From Carallia brachiata (taxonomy: Eukaryota; Streptophyta; Magnoliopsida; Malpighiales; Rhizophoraceae), in contig JADCRB010000001.1 of NCBI GenBank assembly GCA_021464245.1, forward strand, positions 1,953,715 to 2,017,714: DNA of 64,000 nucleotides, read 5' to 3'. How positions within the stretch are numbered: the stretch's first letter is position 1; each line of letters opens with the position of its first letter. The notes beneath the pieces are model-generated. The model saw only the letters and a program-made list of their open reading frames with translations. It was not told the origin of the DNA and did no database searches. Positions 34,355-45,665 of the stretch are shown here, one piece after another. The translations under genes and the position numbers were made by a program.

Positions 34355-35085
34355 AAACAGTGTTTGATAATAAAAGGGTATTTTAAAAAGTTTGAATCTC
34401 ACATGAAAAAGAGAAGTCATGTACTACTTATTAAAGAGTATTTTAAAAAGCTTGAATCCCACGTGAAAAAGAGAAGTCATGTACTACTTATTAAAAAAAT
34501 ATATAAAGAGAATAAAATCTCACATGAAAAAGAAATGTCAAGTATTACATGTTTATATATTAACATGTTTCTTATGTTTCACAAAACAAAAGACTTATAA
34601 GAGGTCTTGCGCAACTCAGTCTTATAACCATAACACCATTATTCCGCTCATTATTCACTTTTATGACCATAATTCAATTTTATGAATCATAAAGTTAGAA
34701 CCAGTATATAAGACCATATTTATCTTCTCTAAAAAGCATATGTTTTCATATTATTCTTGCACACACTTTCTTTGCGGTAATATGCTGGGTTAATCAAGAT
34801 TAGAGTTGTTTTTATCACCTCACTATTTGAAGTACATCTTAATGGGAAGCTCTGTTGTATCCTGAGAGAGTTGCACTCACTTTTTTTACTGTAATTTGTT
34901 GGGTTAATCAAAATTAGAATTGTTTCTGTCACCTCACTAATTGAAGTGCAAATTAGTGAGAATATCTGTTATATCCTGGAGAGCAGCCGCTGCGACCTGG
35001 TGCACTGTCTCAACTTGAGAACAGAGGCAGAAATTATTCTTAAGAACAGTGTCTCGCACGCCTCAGAAACTGTTCATATCATTTA
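34355..35085 (+). repeat. LTR-like repeat with 60-bp subrepeats
   Basis: Begins with two units of about 60 bp (34379 and 34439: TATTTTAAAAAG[T/C]TTGAATC, then CACATGAAAAAGAGAAGTCA) and a third, diverged copy at 34499. It continues with a GGGTTAATCAA[G/A]ATTAGA block repeated at about 34790 and 34900. It ends in CTGCGACCTGGTGCACTGTC and a GAACAGTGTCTCGCACGCC motif. The same order occurs at 37003-38015, so this is a dispersed element, most likely an LTR. The long frame at 34349-34600 is only a product of the subrepeats. Confidence 0.6.
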
Positions 35086-36340
35086 TTTTTAATATTATTT
35101 GCATCCATTTTTTGTTACTTTTACTTACTGCTTCTAACAAACAGTGCAGAGAAGTTTCTGATGAAACAACTTTTAAAGTTGATTGTAGTATGAGGATGGA
35201 ATGATATTAAAATCATCGCAAGGATGCATCAATTGTAATACAACAAATGAGCAGCAAATAATTAATTATAGCTTCTTTTTGTATCATGGACAAAGGCATT
35301 AGTTAGAGATCAGTTAATCATAACACAGCATACAAGTTAATCAGACTGGGTGGCTTTTGTTCCTGGTAGATTGAAAAGTTTAAAAACCATAAACTAATCC
35401 AAATGCTTACAGTTTAGGCAGATACAAGTTCGTGCAGATTGAATTGGTCAATTTTCGACAAGTTGATCAATTTTTGAACAATCATAACCATGAATACTTG
35501 TTTTGCCATTTTTCATTATTTACTGTTACACCATAGATAGTTGGCAATAACATCACATTTATAATAAAAAATAATAATATTTTTTAACACGCTACGATGC
35601 ATAGTATGCTTGCGTAGGAAAAAATAGTAAAAAAAATAGTAATATTTTAAATTTAGTAGTATGCATATTTTTTGTTTGCCATATTTTTTTTCTTGTTTTT
35701 TTTTTTTGTTTGGTACATGTACAGTACGTGCATGTATTTTTATTCTTGACATAGTTATTGACATTTTTTTCTCTAAGTTAAAAAAAATTAAAAATAAATG
35801 GAACAATTTAAAATTTTAACTTTTAAGCAATTTTGGGAGAAAAAATAATTGTTTTAAAAATTAAATTCAAAGATACTTTAAAGTAAGTTTTTTTTTTTAC
35901 TATAATCATATTTCAATTACTTTTTTATTTATTTATTATCAATCTTGAGCCATATATTTAATGATTTTTTTAATACAAAAACAAAATATTTAATATAGTC
36001 ATTTTATTATTTAATCAACAATAATTAGTACTAATTTAATTAAACATGATACTCATTAGCGACAGTAATAAATAACAACAATCAGTAATAATTGAATCAA
36101 ATAGGTCGTTTGTCTAATTGCAACGATATCTCAATTTTTTGTAACCATTGTGATATTTTTTGTAATAAAAAAATATTTTTTTATAGTAAAAAGTATCATA
36201 ATAATTACAAAAATTCAAAACTTCGTTGTATTCAGATAAAATTTCAGAGAAAAAACTTATGGTACTCCACTGTTTTTTCCTTTTCTTTAACTCTAAACGT
36301 TCGAACTGAGCCTCGCCTTATAAAAGAAAACGACCCAAAC
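35086..36340. other. AT-rich intergenic, nothing supported
   Basis: No gene or bounded element recognised. The 96- and 85-codon frames here are A/T-run products. Confidence 0.6.
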
Positions 36341-36349
36341 AGAGCCTGA

Positions 36350-36640
36350 AAGCCAGAAGGAGGTTGATTCGCAGCAGGCCATACAGTTTCTGGGGCAGAG
36401 CGTTCCCTCTATGCACCCACATGCGAGCATATCTTATCATGTATTGTCGCCATCTTCTTCATAAGAGCTGGTCTGTACGCATTTCAAGAGAAGGTAACGC
36501 GGTTGCCGACAGATTAGCGAGATCTGCGTTTGATTTGGACTAGGAATTGAATCTTTTTCTGGCCCCATATGCTTGGCAGTTGGAAACTTTTTTTGGGTGG
36601 GCTTGGTGCCTTACATTACATTGTTACCCCAAAAAAATAA
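36350..36640 (+). mobile_element. LINE-derived RNase H remnant and 3' end
   Basis: The plus strand reads EVDSQQAIQFLGQSVPS from about 36358, then, after a frameshift, HLLHKSWSVRISREGNAVADRLARSAF and a stop at about 36541. Both are typical of the C-terminal half of plant LINE RNase H domains. The following 95 bp end in CCCCAAAAAAATAAAAG, a plausible 3' tail. ATAAAAGAA at about 36319 and 36635 may be the target duplication, but this is weak. Confidence 0.65.
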
Positions 36641-37002
36641 AAGAACAAAACTACTTACAGGACCATTGGATCAGTGATCCCAATCACATTCTGAGAAAGC
36701 AACTGTGAAATACCAGCTAGGGGCTCAGGGATCATGTGGAAATCTCCCTTTACGTAGAACATGTAAAACCTGGACATTCCAATCCTGCCAAAACACAGGA
36801 TAAAAAAAATAGAGAAGAACCCAATCGTTTTGGTCTTCCAATTTTTTTTTTTTTCGGTTCTTTGCGGACAAGACAGACTAGCAGAGTTATCCTGGCCCAA
36901 CTCTGAACTATTGTTTTGATGCAAGGATCTGTTTCGATAGGACGGGAAGCATCGTGTACAAACGGTCAGTATCTAAAAACAAAACGAAGAGGTTGAGCAT
37001 TT

Positions 37003-37799
37003 ACTCCAATGATTGACAAGAATATCTCTTAACTATTAAATGAAGGTTCTATTAGAAGAATAAATGATTTTTTAAAATGCTTGAATCCCACATGGAAAAG
37101 AAAAGCCAAATAGTGCTTAATAAAATAATATATAAGAAGACTTAAATCTCATATGGAAAAGAAAGGCTATGTACCACTTAGCCGGTCCACCCCTGAGTTC
37201 AATATTTTTATAACTATTCGGACTCTTCAGTCAAACTAACCGTTTTTGGCTGTTGGAAAACTAGCCGTTGCAACAGTTACAGCCATTTAACCATCATTAT
37301 TCTGTTCATTATTCACCTTTATGGTCATTATTCACTTTTGTGAACTTTAAAGGCTGAATTAATATATATGCAACTTTTCTTTCTCCAGAAAGAACAACCA
37401 TATACTCCAATGGTTGACAAGAATGTCTCTTAACTATTAAATGAAGGTTCTATTAGAAGAATAAATGATTTTTTAAAATGCTTGAATCCCACGTGGGAAA
37501 GAAAAGTCAAATAGTACTTAATAAAATAATATATAAGAAGACTTAAATCTCATATGGAAAAGAAAGGTTATGTACCACTTAGTCGGTCCACCCCTGAGTT
37601 CAATATTTTTATGACTATTCGGACTCTTCAGTCAAACTAGCCGTTTTTGGCTGTTGGAAAACTAACCGTTGCAACAGTTACAGTCATTTAACCATCATTA
37701 TTATGTTCATTATTCACCTTTATGGTCATTATTCACTTTTGTGAACTTTAAAGGCTGAATTAATATATATGCAACTTTTCCTTCTCCAGAAAGAACAAC
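37003..37799 (+). repeat. 401-bp tandem direct repeat, two copies
   Basis: Copies start at 37003 and 37404 with ACTCCAATGNTTGACAAGAAT and end in CTCCAGAAAGAACAAC. They differ at a small number of sites. Each contains the same 60-bp type subunit (CTTGAATCCCAC, then AAAAG) as the repeat at 34355. The AT-rich GCTGAATTAATATATATGCAACTTTT near each end could be a TATA/R region of an LTR. Confidence 0.85.
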
Positions 37800-38030
37800 T
37801 TTTCAGATACTCTTCTTCTTACATATTCTTATTTGCTGTAATTTGCTGGGTTAATAAAGATTAAAGTTGTTTCTGTTACCTCACTATTTGAAGTGCACAT
37901 TAGAAGTGTATATTAGTGAGAAGATCTTTTATATCCTGGAAGGGTAGCTGCTGCGACCTGTTGTACTGTCTCAATTTAAGAACGATTCTTAAGGACAGTG
38001 TCTTACACGCTTCAGACATCAATTCATATC
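37800..38030 (+). repeat. Continuation of the LTR-like repeat family
   Basis: TTTGCTGTAATTTGCTGGGTTAATAAAGATTA, CCTCACTATTTGAAGTGCA, TATATCCTGGAAGGG, CTGCTGCGACCTG and ACAGTGTCTTACACGC occur in the same order as at 34760-35075. This confirms that the two loci carry the same element. Confidence 0.65.
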
Positions 38031-38477
38031 CTTTGTTATTTTTGCATCCATTTTCTATTATTTAAGAATATATTATCTAACAAGTTCAACTCTAACCAAC
38101 TTCCCTCTCCGTTCTCCTCATATACTCGTTAAGGTTTCTTGTAAATAAAAAATAAAAAAGGAAAAACAGGACGAACAAGGCTTCCTTTTGAAAGAAAACA
38201 CTCGATTAGAAACAACACTAACGTGATCCTGCCCATGGTCACCAATTTTGTTTTTTTTTTTCACATGATCTCCAATTTTATTGGTCAAAATTATGAACGA
38301 AAATTTGATTTCCCCCACACTCTTTCTTTCTTCTCATCTTTTTTTTTTAGATTTTGGCCACTTACAATTGGCGATAAATTCAATACATTTGTAGCAGGTA
38401 GCTGTGATCCAAAAACGAAAAAACACATAGAAGATGGCCCTCTCTTAAGCTAGAACTCATTGGCGACGATCTAACCC

Positions 38478-38485
38478 TATAAATG
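38478..38485 (+). promoter_or_regulatory. TATA box of the carboxylesterase gene
   Basis: TATAAATG lies 76 bp before the ATG of the CXE gene, with a leader containing an A run. Spacing is plausible for a plant core promoter. Confidence 0.5.
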
Positions 38486-38553
38486 TACGACGGTACATGA
38501 CCTATTAGGCTCAACGATTTAAAAAAAAAAAAAAAAGCCAGAGAGAGGCCGAG

Positions 38554-39564
38554 ATGTCTTACAGTCTTCCATGGACGGTCAGGATCTTGTTGGCCATTGC
38601 TTGGATACCTCTTGCAATCTGCCTCCGCAAAAACTTCACCGTGAACCGCCGTCTGTGGAGCTTCTTTGACTTTAAATCATCTCCAACAAAAACCGCTCAC
38701 AAGGGTATCAAATCTTCTGATGTCGTGATAGAAAAACCCAGAAACCTCTGGTTCCGCCTCTTCATCCCTACCACCGCCACCGCCACCACCTCCACCGCCA
38801 CCTTGCCCGTTATCATCTTTATCCACGGAGGAGGATTCTGCTTCTTCACGGCGGATTCCGCCCTATACGACAAGATCTGCCGGAGACTTGCACTAGAACT
38901 GCACGCCGTCATCGCCTCCGTTAACTACCGTCTCGCCCCAGAGCATAAATTTCCAAGCCAGCACGAAGACTGCTTCGATACTTTAAAATTCGTCGACGAA
39001 AACTTCGACGATCATTTCCCGGCTTACGCTAATCCAAGCCGGTGTTTCCTGCTCGGAGACAGCGCCGGCGCGAATTTGATTCACCATTTGGCTATTAAAG
39101 CAAGCGAGCATGAATTCAAGAGGTTAAAGATTTCGGGGCTAATATCGATACAACCTTTTTTTGGTGGAGAAGAGAGGACCGGAGCGGAGACCCGGCTTGT
39201 CGGAGCTCCAGTTTTGAATATGGAGCTTACGGACTTCTATTGGAAGGCGTATTTGCCAAACGGGTCGGACCGAGACCACCCGGCGGCCAATGTGTTTGGA
39301 CCCGATTCAGCGGACATTGCACGTGTCAATTTGCCTCCTGTACTGCTTTGCGTTGGAGGGCTGGATATACTGCAAGATTGGCAGAGGGGGTACTCCGAAG
39401 GGTTGAAGAAATACGGAAAAGAAGTGCATTTGGTTGAATATCCAAGTGCAATCCATGGGTTTTATGGGCTTCCTGCTTTTTATCCAGAGTGCTCTGTTTT
39501 CAACAAGGAGATGAAATATTTCATTGAACATCAATCCGCTGGACATAATGTTTCGTTTGCATGA
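38554..39564 (+). CDS. CXE18: Carboxylesterase of the plant CXE (GID1-like) family, CXE18-like
   Basis: A 336-residue alpha/beta hydrolase on a single exon. It hydrolyses carboxylic esters; the natural substrate is unknown. The oxyanion-hole motif HGGG is at 91-94, the nucleophile Ser170 in GDSAG (168-172), the acid Asp271 and the catalytic His301 in HGF. All triad residues are present, so unlike GID1 gibberellin receptors, which lack the histidine, it should be an active enzyme. GLISIQPFFGGEERT (195-209) and DWQRGYSEGLKKYGK (275-289) are characteristic of the CXE18 group. The first 25 residues are hydrophobic and could be a membrane anchor or signal-like segment. A Thr/Ala-rich low-complexity stretch is at 73-83. 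A polyA-signal-like AATAAA lies about 75 bp after the stop. Confidence 0.92.
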   Translation: MSYSLPWTVRILLAIAWIPLAICLRKNFTVNRRLWSFFDFKSSPTKTAHKGIKSSDVVIEKPRNLWFRLFIPTTATATTSTATLPVIIFIHGGGFCFFTADSALYDKICRRLALELHAVIASVNYRLAPEHKFPSQHEDCFDTLKFVDENFDDHFPAYANPSRCFLLGDSAGANLIHHLAIKASEHEFKRLKISGLISIQPFFGGEERTGAETRLVGAPVLNMELTDFYWKAYLPNGSDRDHPAANVFGPDSADIARVNLPPVLLCVGGLDILQDWQRGYSEGLKKYGKEVHLVEYPSAIHGFYGLPAFYPECSVFNKEMKYFIEHQSAGHNVSFA

Positions 39565-39639
39565 GATGTACCCAGTGAATTGTGCGTACAAATTGTTTTC
39601 TCAAATGCTGTAAAAACAACCCAAGTGGATCAAGGCTGA

Positions 39640-41504
39640 ATAAATTATAGAATAAGAGTAAATTTTAAGACATTTAAATTAGAAATCTAAATTTTAATTG
39701 AGACTTTCATGATATTTTTATACTTTTATACGATATGATCTCCGCAATTACTTACAGATTGGGTCTTGATTTTCGAATGTTTAGCATTCTCATTGATTTC
39801 TGCTTGTAATCGTGCAATGGTTTTTACTATATAGTCTATTATATGGGCAGACTAAAATGTCATATGCATTAGATAAAAAAGAATTTTATATAATAATAAG
39901 TATATTTTGTACAACCGTAACTAAAAAATATATAATAAAAAAATAATAATATTTTTTTATCTTACTTTTTATTATTTTTATTACACAAAATATAATTTTA
40001 CTTATACAAAAATTAAATTTACTCGTGAATATATAACACCCGGTCTACCCACCACCTTTTAAAATTTGAGCGTACTCTCAGTATCTGTTCAATTTGCCAA
40101 TTGAAAATCTGTCGGGAATTTCAGGACGGTGCGTCGGATAAGACAACATTTGGTAGATTCCACGATTGGTGGGTCAAACATTGAAGTCAATGAAGACCGG
40201 CGGACCAATAATCCACTTCAGGGAAAAGTAATAGATACAAAAAATTTTAAAAAAAATCTAATAGATACAGTGAGAATAGATAGGAGAGTTTAGAACCATC
40301 AGGGAGGACGGCGGGTCAAGCAATTGGGTCAAGTCAACGCTCAACTTTCTCCAATGGATCCCAGCCATGTCTTGTATTATTTTATTAATTTATCTAATTA
40401 TATTCATCATTTTGTATATTACTTTGAAACTAAAGATAATAACAGCTGATGAAAATTGTTAATTTTAAATTTTGATTGCTAATATTAAAATTATCATTCT
40501 ATCCGTGACTTTTAAAAGTTTTATACCTATGCCACCAAGAAAAAGTAGAAGTTTTTAATGATTTTTTTTTTTTTTTGGGTATGTCAATCCATTTATATAG
40601 AACACGTATGTGGAAAAATCATGAAAAGTGTTTGTTTTGATCTTGAAATTAGTTCGCTAGAGTTTGGTCCACAAAAATTTCCATCCATATAATCTGGTCT
40701 TTTTGTCTTAGTTGTCTACAATTGACTGTTTCTTTAAATCACCTAAAAATTCAAATTTGTATGTGAAAAAATTTATAAATATAATAATTATGTCAAGTTT
40801 TTATACTTTAACGATATGACATTTTTTATAAACAAAAAAATTAATATAAAATTTTTTTGATAAACTTCTTTCAAATTTATCGATGATTGTTGATGCTTTC
40901 TTTCTTATGATGTCTTTATTAATTTCAGTACTTCAATCATCCAATTTAGCGGTAGCAATTCGTAATCTTACTTGAAGAATCGAATTAAACTGGCAATAAT
41001 CTGAAAGTAGTTTCCCAAATAATATGAATCAACCAAATTTACCCAATTCTAATTAATTGAAGACTCAAAACAACATGAAACTTCTTTCATGTAGATTTTA
41101 TTTGACCATTGAGTCGAATTATTTGGATGTTTTTTAATACTCTTAATTTAATTAAATAGATTGGTCTAACTCAAAATAATCTATGACTTAAAAGAAAAGA
41201 AAATCGTTCTTTTTTTTTTTTACTGGGAAAAGAAAATCAATCTTAAATTCTCGGTTTAATGCTTTTCGGACCACCCATCGTCTCCAAGTCGGCGACACGG
41301 TCTGAATTTTGAACCCGAACTGGAAATTCCCAAGGCCCAATATGCATCCAAAATTCGAGGCCAGGCTCTGGAGGCGATTACGAAAAACAAACGACGATGT
41401 TCTGTATGGGTCTGTTAATCCGGGCTGATACGGCCCGTGTTGATCTTTGCCGTCAAATTAAACCAGAAAAGGGAAAGAAAAACCATAATCACAAACGCAA
41501 AAAT
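39640..41504. other. AT-rich intergenic, nothing supported
   Basis: Downstream of the carboxylesterase. Slightly GC-richer patches at 40040-40370 and 41270-41460 have no open frame of note. Confidence 0.6.
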
Positions 41505-41506
41505 TA

Positions 41507-42410
41507 AAGCTCCATTTGATATCTTTTTATTTTTTATTTTTTGTTTATTTTTCACAGCCAAAAAAAAAAAATGGTTTCATTTCTGTTTTTCTAATTTTTG
41601 TTGAAAAATTGACAGCATTTAACAAAAAAAAAAAAACAAATTAAGAAAATAATGAAATGATATTTTTCCCATTTTATTTTCATTTTTTTTCTATGCTTTT
41701 TCTCTCTCTATCCACCATCTTCACCATATCTCTCTTTACTCATCATCTCTCTCTCTCTCTATCTACCATCTTCACCATATCTCTTTATTCATCTTTCTAT
41801 CTCTCTATATTTTTCTCTCTCTACCTTTTCTCTCCTTTTTCTCCCTCAACCATTCTCTCTTTCTCTCTCCTTTTTTCTGTCTCTACTCATTCTCTCTCTA
41901 TCTACTCTCTCAACTCATTCTCTTTCTGCCTACTCTCTCTACTCATTCTCTCTTTACTTATTCTTTCTTTATATTTTCTCTAAACTCTCTCTTTGTGCTC
42001 TCTTTTTTAGCAACTCTCTCTTTGTGCTCTCTTTTTAGCGACTCTCTCTACTCTTACTTTCTCTATCCATTCTCTCTTTGTGTCGACTCGTTCTCGCTCT
42101 ACCTTTTTTTTTCTCTCTCTCCCCCTTTTCTCTCTCTATCCATTTTCTATCATCTCTCTCTAACGATTCTTTTTACTTTTCATCTCTCTATCAACCATTC
42201 TTTATATTTGTTCTCTCTCTCTCTCTTCATACTCTTTTTACCATTTCTCTCACTATCTTTTCTCTATCTACCTTTTTATTCTTATTAAAAAACAAAAATT
42301 GATAGTAATAAATACAAAAATTCAACAAATAGCAAAAACAGAAAAATAAAAAATAAAAAACAGTAATAAAAAATTGACAACGTCTTCAAACGAACCCTAA
42401 ACAAACTATG
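41507..42410. mobile_element. MITE-like element with a 600-bp CT-rich core
   Basis: The left end AGCTCCATTTGATATC and the right end read inward, AGGGTTCGTTTGAAGAC, form a loose inverted pair. The first and last 130 bp are AT-rich and roughly complementary (TTTTTATTTTTTATTTTT versus AAAATAAAAAATAAAAAA). The core (41690-42290) is a CTCTCT/TTCTCTCTCTA low-complexity tract. TAA/AAA flanks could be a 3-bp duplication. All long frames in the core are serine/leucine/phenylalanine low complexity. Confidence 0.45.
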
Positions 42411-44390
42411 TCATATATAAGTTTTAAAAAATGAAAAAAATAATTGATACTTGGTTTGATGTTTGGATTGTATAATTTAATTCTGTTTTAGTAATTTCTT
42501 AATTCAGGCATTTGATTTTTTTTCCTCTCCATGTCTGTGTATTTTAGTTTCAACACACCATGGGGAACTTATTTGCACCCGAATCTAATCCATGTAAATA
42601 CCCTAAATTAAATAATTCTTGCTATGCTATGGAATTACAAGTCGTTTAATCTGCACATAAATAAATACTAATTTCGATAACAAGTAAAGAAAATTACCTA
42701 TAAAAAAAACCAATTACCCTAAAACATGGGAATTAAACACATACTTATATCACTCAATTATAATTATTAGTTACAATTGACAAGTTTTTTTGATGAGTGA
42801 TAGATCAATTACAACTAATGATTAAAATTGAGTGAGGTGTGTTCACGTCTAATTTCCCATCCCTATAATAGAATTCTTACTTGATAGACTTTTTTTTTTC
42901 TTTTCTTTTTTTTTACTGATACTTGATTGACTTCTATCTCAAAATTACAGCAAGTGGCATATCTTGCTTTGGAAGTTTTGAGCGTGAGATACGTAGGAGG
43001 ATAATGAAGAAAGATGGTTGAATGGCCCAAAATGTAACAGGAGTCCTTACTAATTGGATATTCCTTGAAATATCCAAATGAATTTTCCCAGTTGGCCTTA
43101 GAACCCCATATTGCTCTTAAGGCAAATAGATGCCCACTTGATGTCCATGTTCTTCTGATGTAACCCTCACAACTTCCATGTCCATACACACAACCTTTCT
43201 GTCTCATTACCCTTTGATTCTCTCTTTTTTTTTTTTTTATTTCTTGCCATTTCTCATATCCAACTACTAACTTCGTCTCCTTCCCCCAACTCTCTTTTTC
43301 TCTAGCTTTTATTAGATTCCTTTCTTATTTTTTGTGCTTTACACTCCTTTTTGGCAACATGTTCACATTTCTCAGCTTACAGGTTCAGGCAAGTTGGATG
43401 GTGATGCCAATGCCTTTAAGGTATCTGATGCTGCAAAATATGGTAAGTTTATTCCAAACATCAAAATCAATTTGGGGTTCTAAATAAGGACTAACAATTG
43501 CCGTGGAAGCATCAATATTCATTAGTGCTTGTTCTCTGACCAGGGACTAGTGCATTGGATCAAAGTGTTCATTGCGTTGTTTCAATTCCACCCATTGATC
43601 AAAAGATGAAAAATAAAAGAGGAACGGAAATATTAACTTGTCACCAATGTTAATCACTTGAAAGGTATCACTGCTATAATGTGATATGATCATTATACGT
43701 GTCAGCTGCACTAATATCTACGTACTTCTATAGCAAGTATTTCTAAGGATTAAAAAAAAAAAAAAAAAAAGAACCTTGGGTGGCTCTTATTCTCTCTATA
43801 TATGAAGCCATTAGGCCAAGATTGGATCTCGCCCCTTTTATTTAAAGAATATAAGGCTCCGATTCTACGTTATGCTCAGGCAGCCATGCCTCGTGTTTGA
43901 TTGATAACAATAGTGAATTGCAATCTATATAGAAAATACAAGACGGAAAACTTAATTGGCTTAATTGATGTACAATTTAAAATAGACTATATTATTAATA
44001 AATAGTGATTTACTATATTATATTTAGACTGTAAACTTAATTATCTGATAATATACTCATAATTATGTCGCAAACCTCTCTCTTTCGTCATCCTTTTTTT
44101 TTTTTCAATTACTGTCTGTCTCCCCCTCCCTCTCTTTGCTTCTTACATTCCAAATGAGAACAATCATAATTTGTAGACCCCTGCTTAGAGTGCGTTCTTT
44201 GACTAATTTTCATAAATAACATGTATAGATACAAAGAACAATTAGACTGACTTAAAAAATGGAAGGCAATTTTGTTTTTAATAAATGTAGAAGGCCAGAA
44301 GCCTCCTTCAGATGTGCGCGTATACCCCATATTTCAAAGCTAAATTTCTTTTTTTTTTTCTTAAAAAAATCTGTTTATAATCCCCTATAC
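42411..44390. other. Intergenic, one exon-like segment
   Basis: Contains an isolated segment at 43382-43441 bounded by a T-rich acceptor (CTCAGCTTACAG) and a good donor (GTAAGT); one frame reads GSGKLDGDANAFKVSDAAKYG. No partner exon was recognised. A 114-codon minus frame at 42863-43207 has no recognised domain. The rest is AT-rich. Confidence 0.4.
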
Positions 44391-44394
44391 CTAT

Positions 44395-44915
44395 CGGATT
44401 AGGATTTGAGATTTTTAATACGAAAAATATTAATTATCTTGGTATCGGAATTTGATATGTGTAATAAATTATAATTTGATATCTTCAATATGAAAACTTC
44501 TAATTCTCGTGGCATTAGGTTTGAGATCTTTAATATTAAAACTCTTAATCCATGTGACAATAGGATTTAATATCTCAAATACAAAAGCTCCTAAATGGAG
44601 GGGAATTAGGATTTGATATATTTTAAAGTGAAATTTCCTAATCCTTGCAGTATTAAGATTTAATATCTTTAATGTGAAAGTTCCTAAACCTTACCTTGTA
44701 GAATTAGGATTTGACATTTCTAACGTGAAAGCTCCTAATCCTTGGAGAATTATTATTTGATACCCTTACTGTGAAAATTCACAATCCTTGTAGAATTAAG
44801 ATTTGATAATTTTGATGTGAAAACTCCTATTTCTTGTGGCATTGAGATTTGACATATTTATTATAAAAAAAATCCTAATTTCCATAGTATTGAGATTTGA
44901 TATTTTTAATATAAA
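44395..44915 (+). repeat. Minisatellite, ~46-bp period, about 11 degenerate copies
   Basis: The core AGGATTTGATATCTTTAATG, followed by TGAAA[A/G]CTCCTAATCCTTG, recurs with starts near 44401, 44516, 44562, 44608, 44655, 44706, 44751, 44797, 44844 and 44890. Steps are mostly 45-47 bp, with one of 51. Copies differ by about 20-30 per cent, so the array is old. It lies about 750 bp upstream of the sucrose-phosphate synthase gene. Confidence 0.8.
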
Positions 44916-44929
44916 CACAAAAGAACAAA

Positions 44930-45545
44930 GTTACTACTTAACTAATTTGAACTCATTATTAGTAAAGTATGAACCTTATTAATAAATTATCAGAAAATTA
45001 TTAGGTTACAAGGATTTATATAATTAGCGAATCAATGGCTTATTTGAATATAAAATATTGTGTATATTCACCACCACAAACTCTATGGTCGCCAGGAACT
45101 GAGATCTGTGTCAAATATGCTAGATATATCCAAATTGGGCGCGTTATATTTGAAAATCATTTGAAGCCATATGAACAATATTTAATTTATATCTAAGCAA
45201 AAAGAATCTTCGGTTTATGTTTTAAAAGAAATTCTGGGTGGCTTGAGGATAACAAAAGAAATTGGACGTTAATTTGATCAGTATATATAAAGTATGCCTG
45301 CAAAGGAATATATTGTGGGAGAAATACCAAAGCCACTCAATCCAAGTTGTTAAAATTCACACAAGTTTTATCGATTCCAACAATATTTTATAGCAGCGAA
45401 AAATAATAAATAAACAAATAAAAAAATTTCATCCTTTTTAAGCGGCAGGCTGTGTTCACGTCCAACCGGGTTTTAGAGAGCAACAGCTCTTGAAACCATA
45501 CCCTTCCCGTCTCTCTTCCTCTCCTACCTCTTCGATTCTTTAACC
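44930..45545. other. Upstream region of SPS
   Basis: AT-rich sequence between the minisatellite and the SPS promoter. A second TATA-like string TATATATAAAG lies near 45284. Nothing else is supported. Confidence 0.5.
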
Positions 45546-45553
45546 TATAAAAA
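45546..45553 (+). promoter_or_regulatory. Probable TATA box of SPS
   Basis: TATAAAAA lies 120 bp before the SPS start codon, with a leader ending GGCAGGGAAATGG. The position fits a leader of about 90 bases. Confidence 0.5.
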
Positions 45554-45665
45554 ATTTCCTTGTACACCATAAATATATGTTTATTTTTTTAACTCCATTT
45601 TGTAAAGCATTTTCTTCCAATATATTTGTAGCTCAGATACTGAAACGGAGGGGGAAGGCAGGGAA

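Noticed and set aside
34349..34600. Lysine-rich 83-codon gene
   Set aside because: The frame is produced by 60-bp tandem units of an LTR-like repeat.
41657..42302. Open frames of 74-108 codons in the CT-rich tract
   Set aside because: They consist of serine, leucine, phenylalanine and isoleucine from CTCTCT/TTTTTC repeats and carry no domain.
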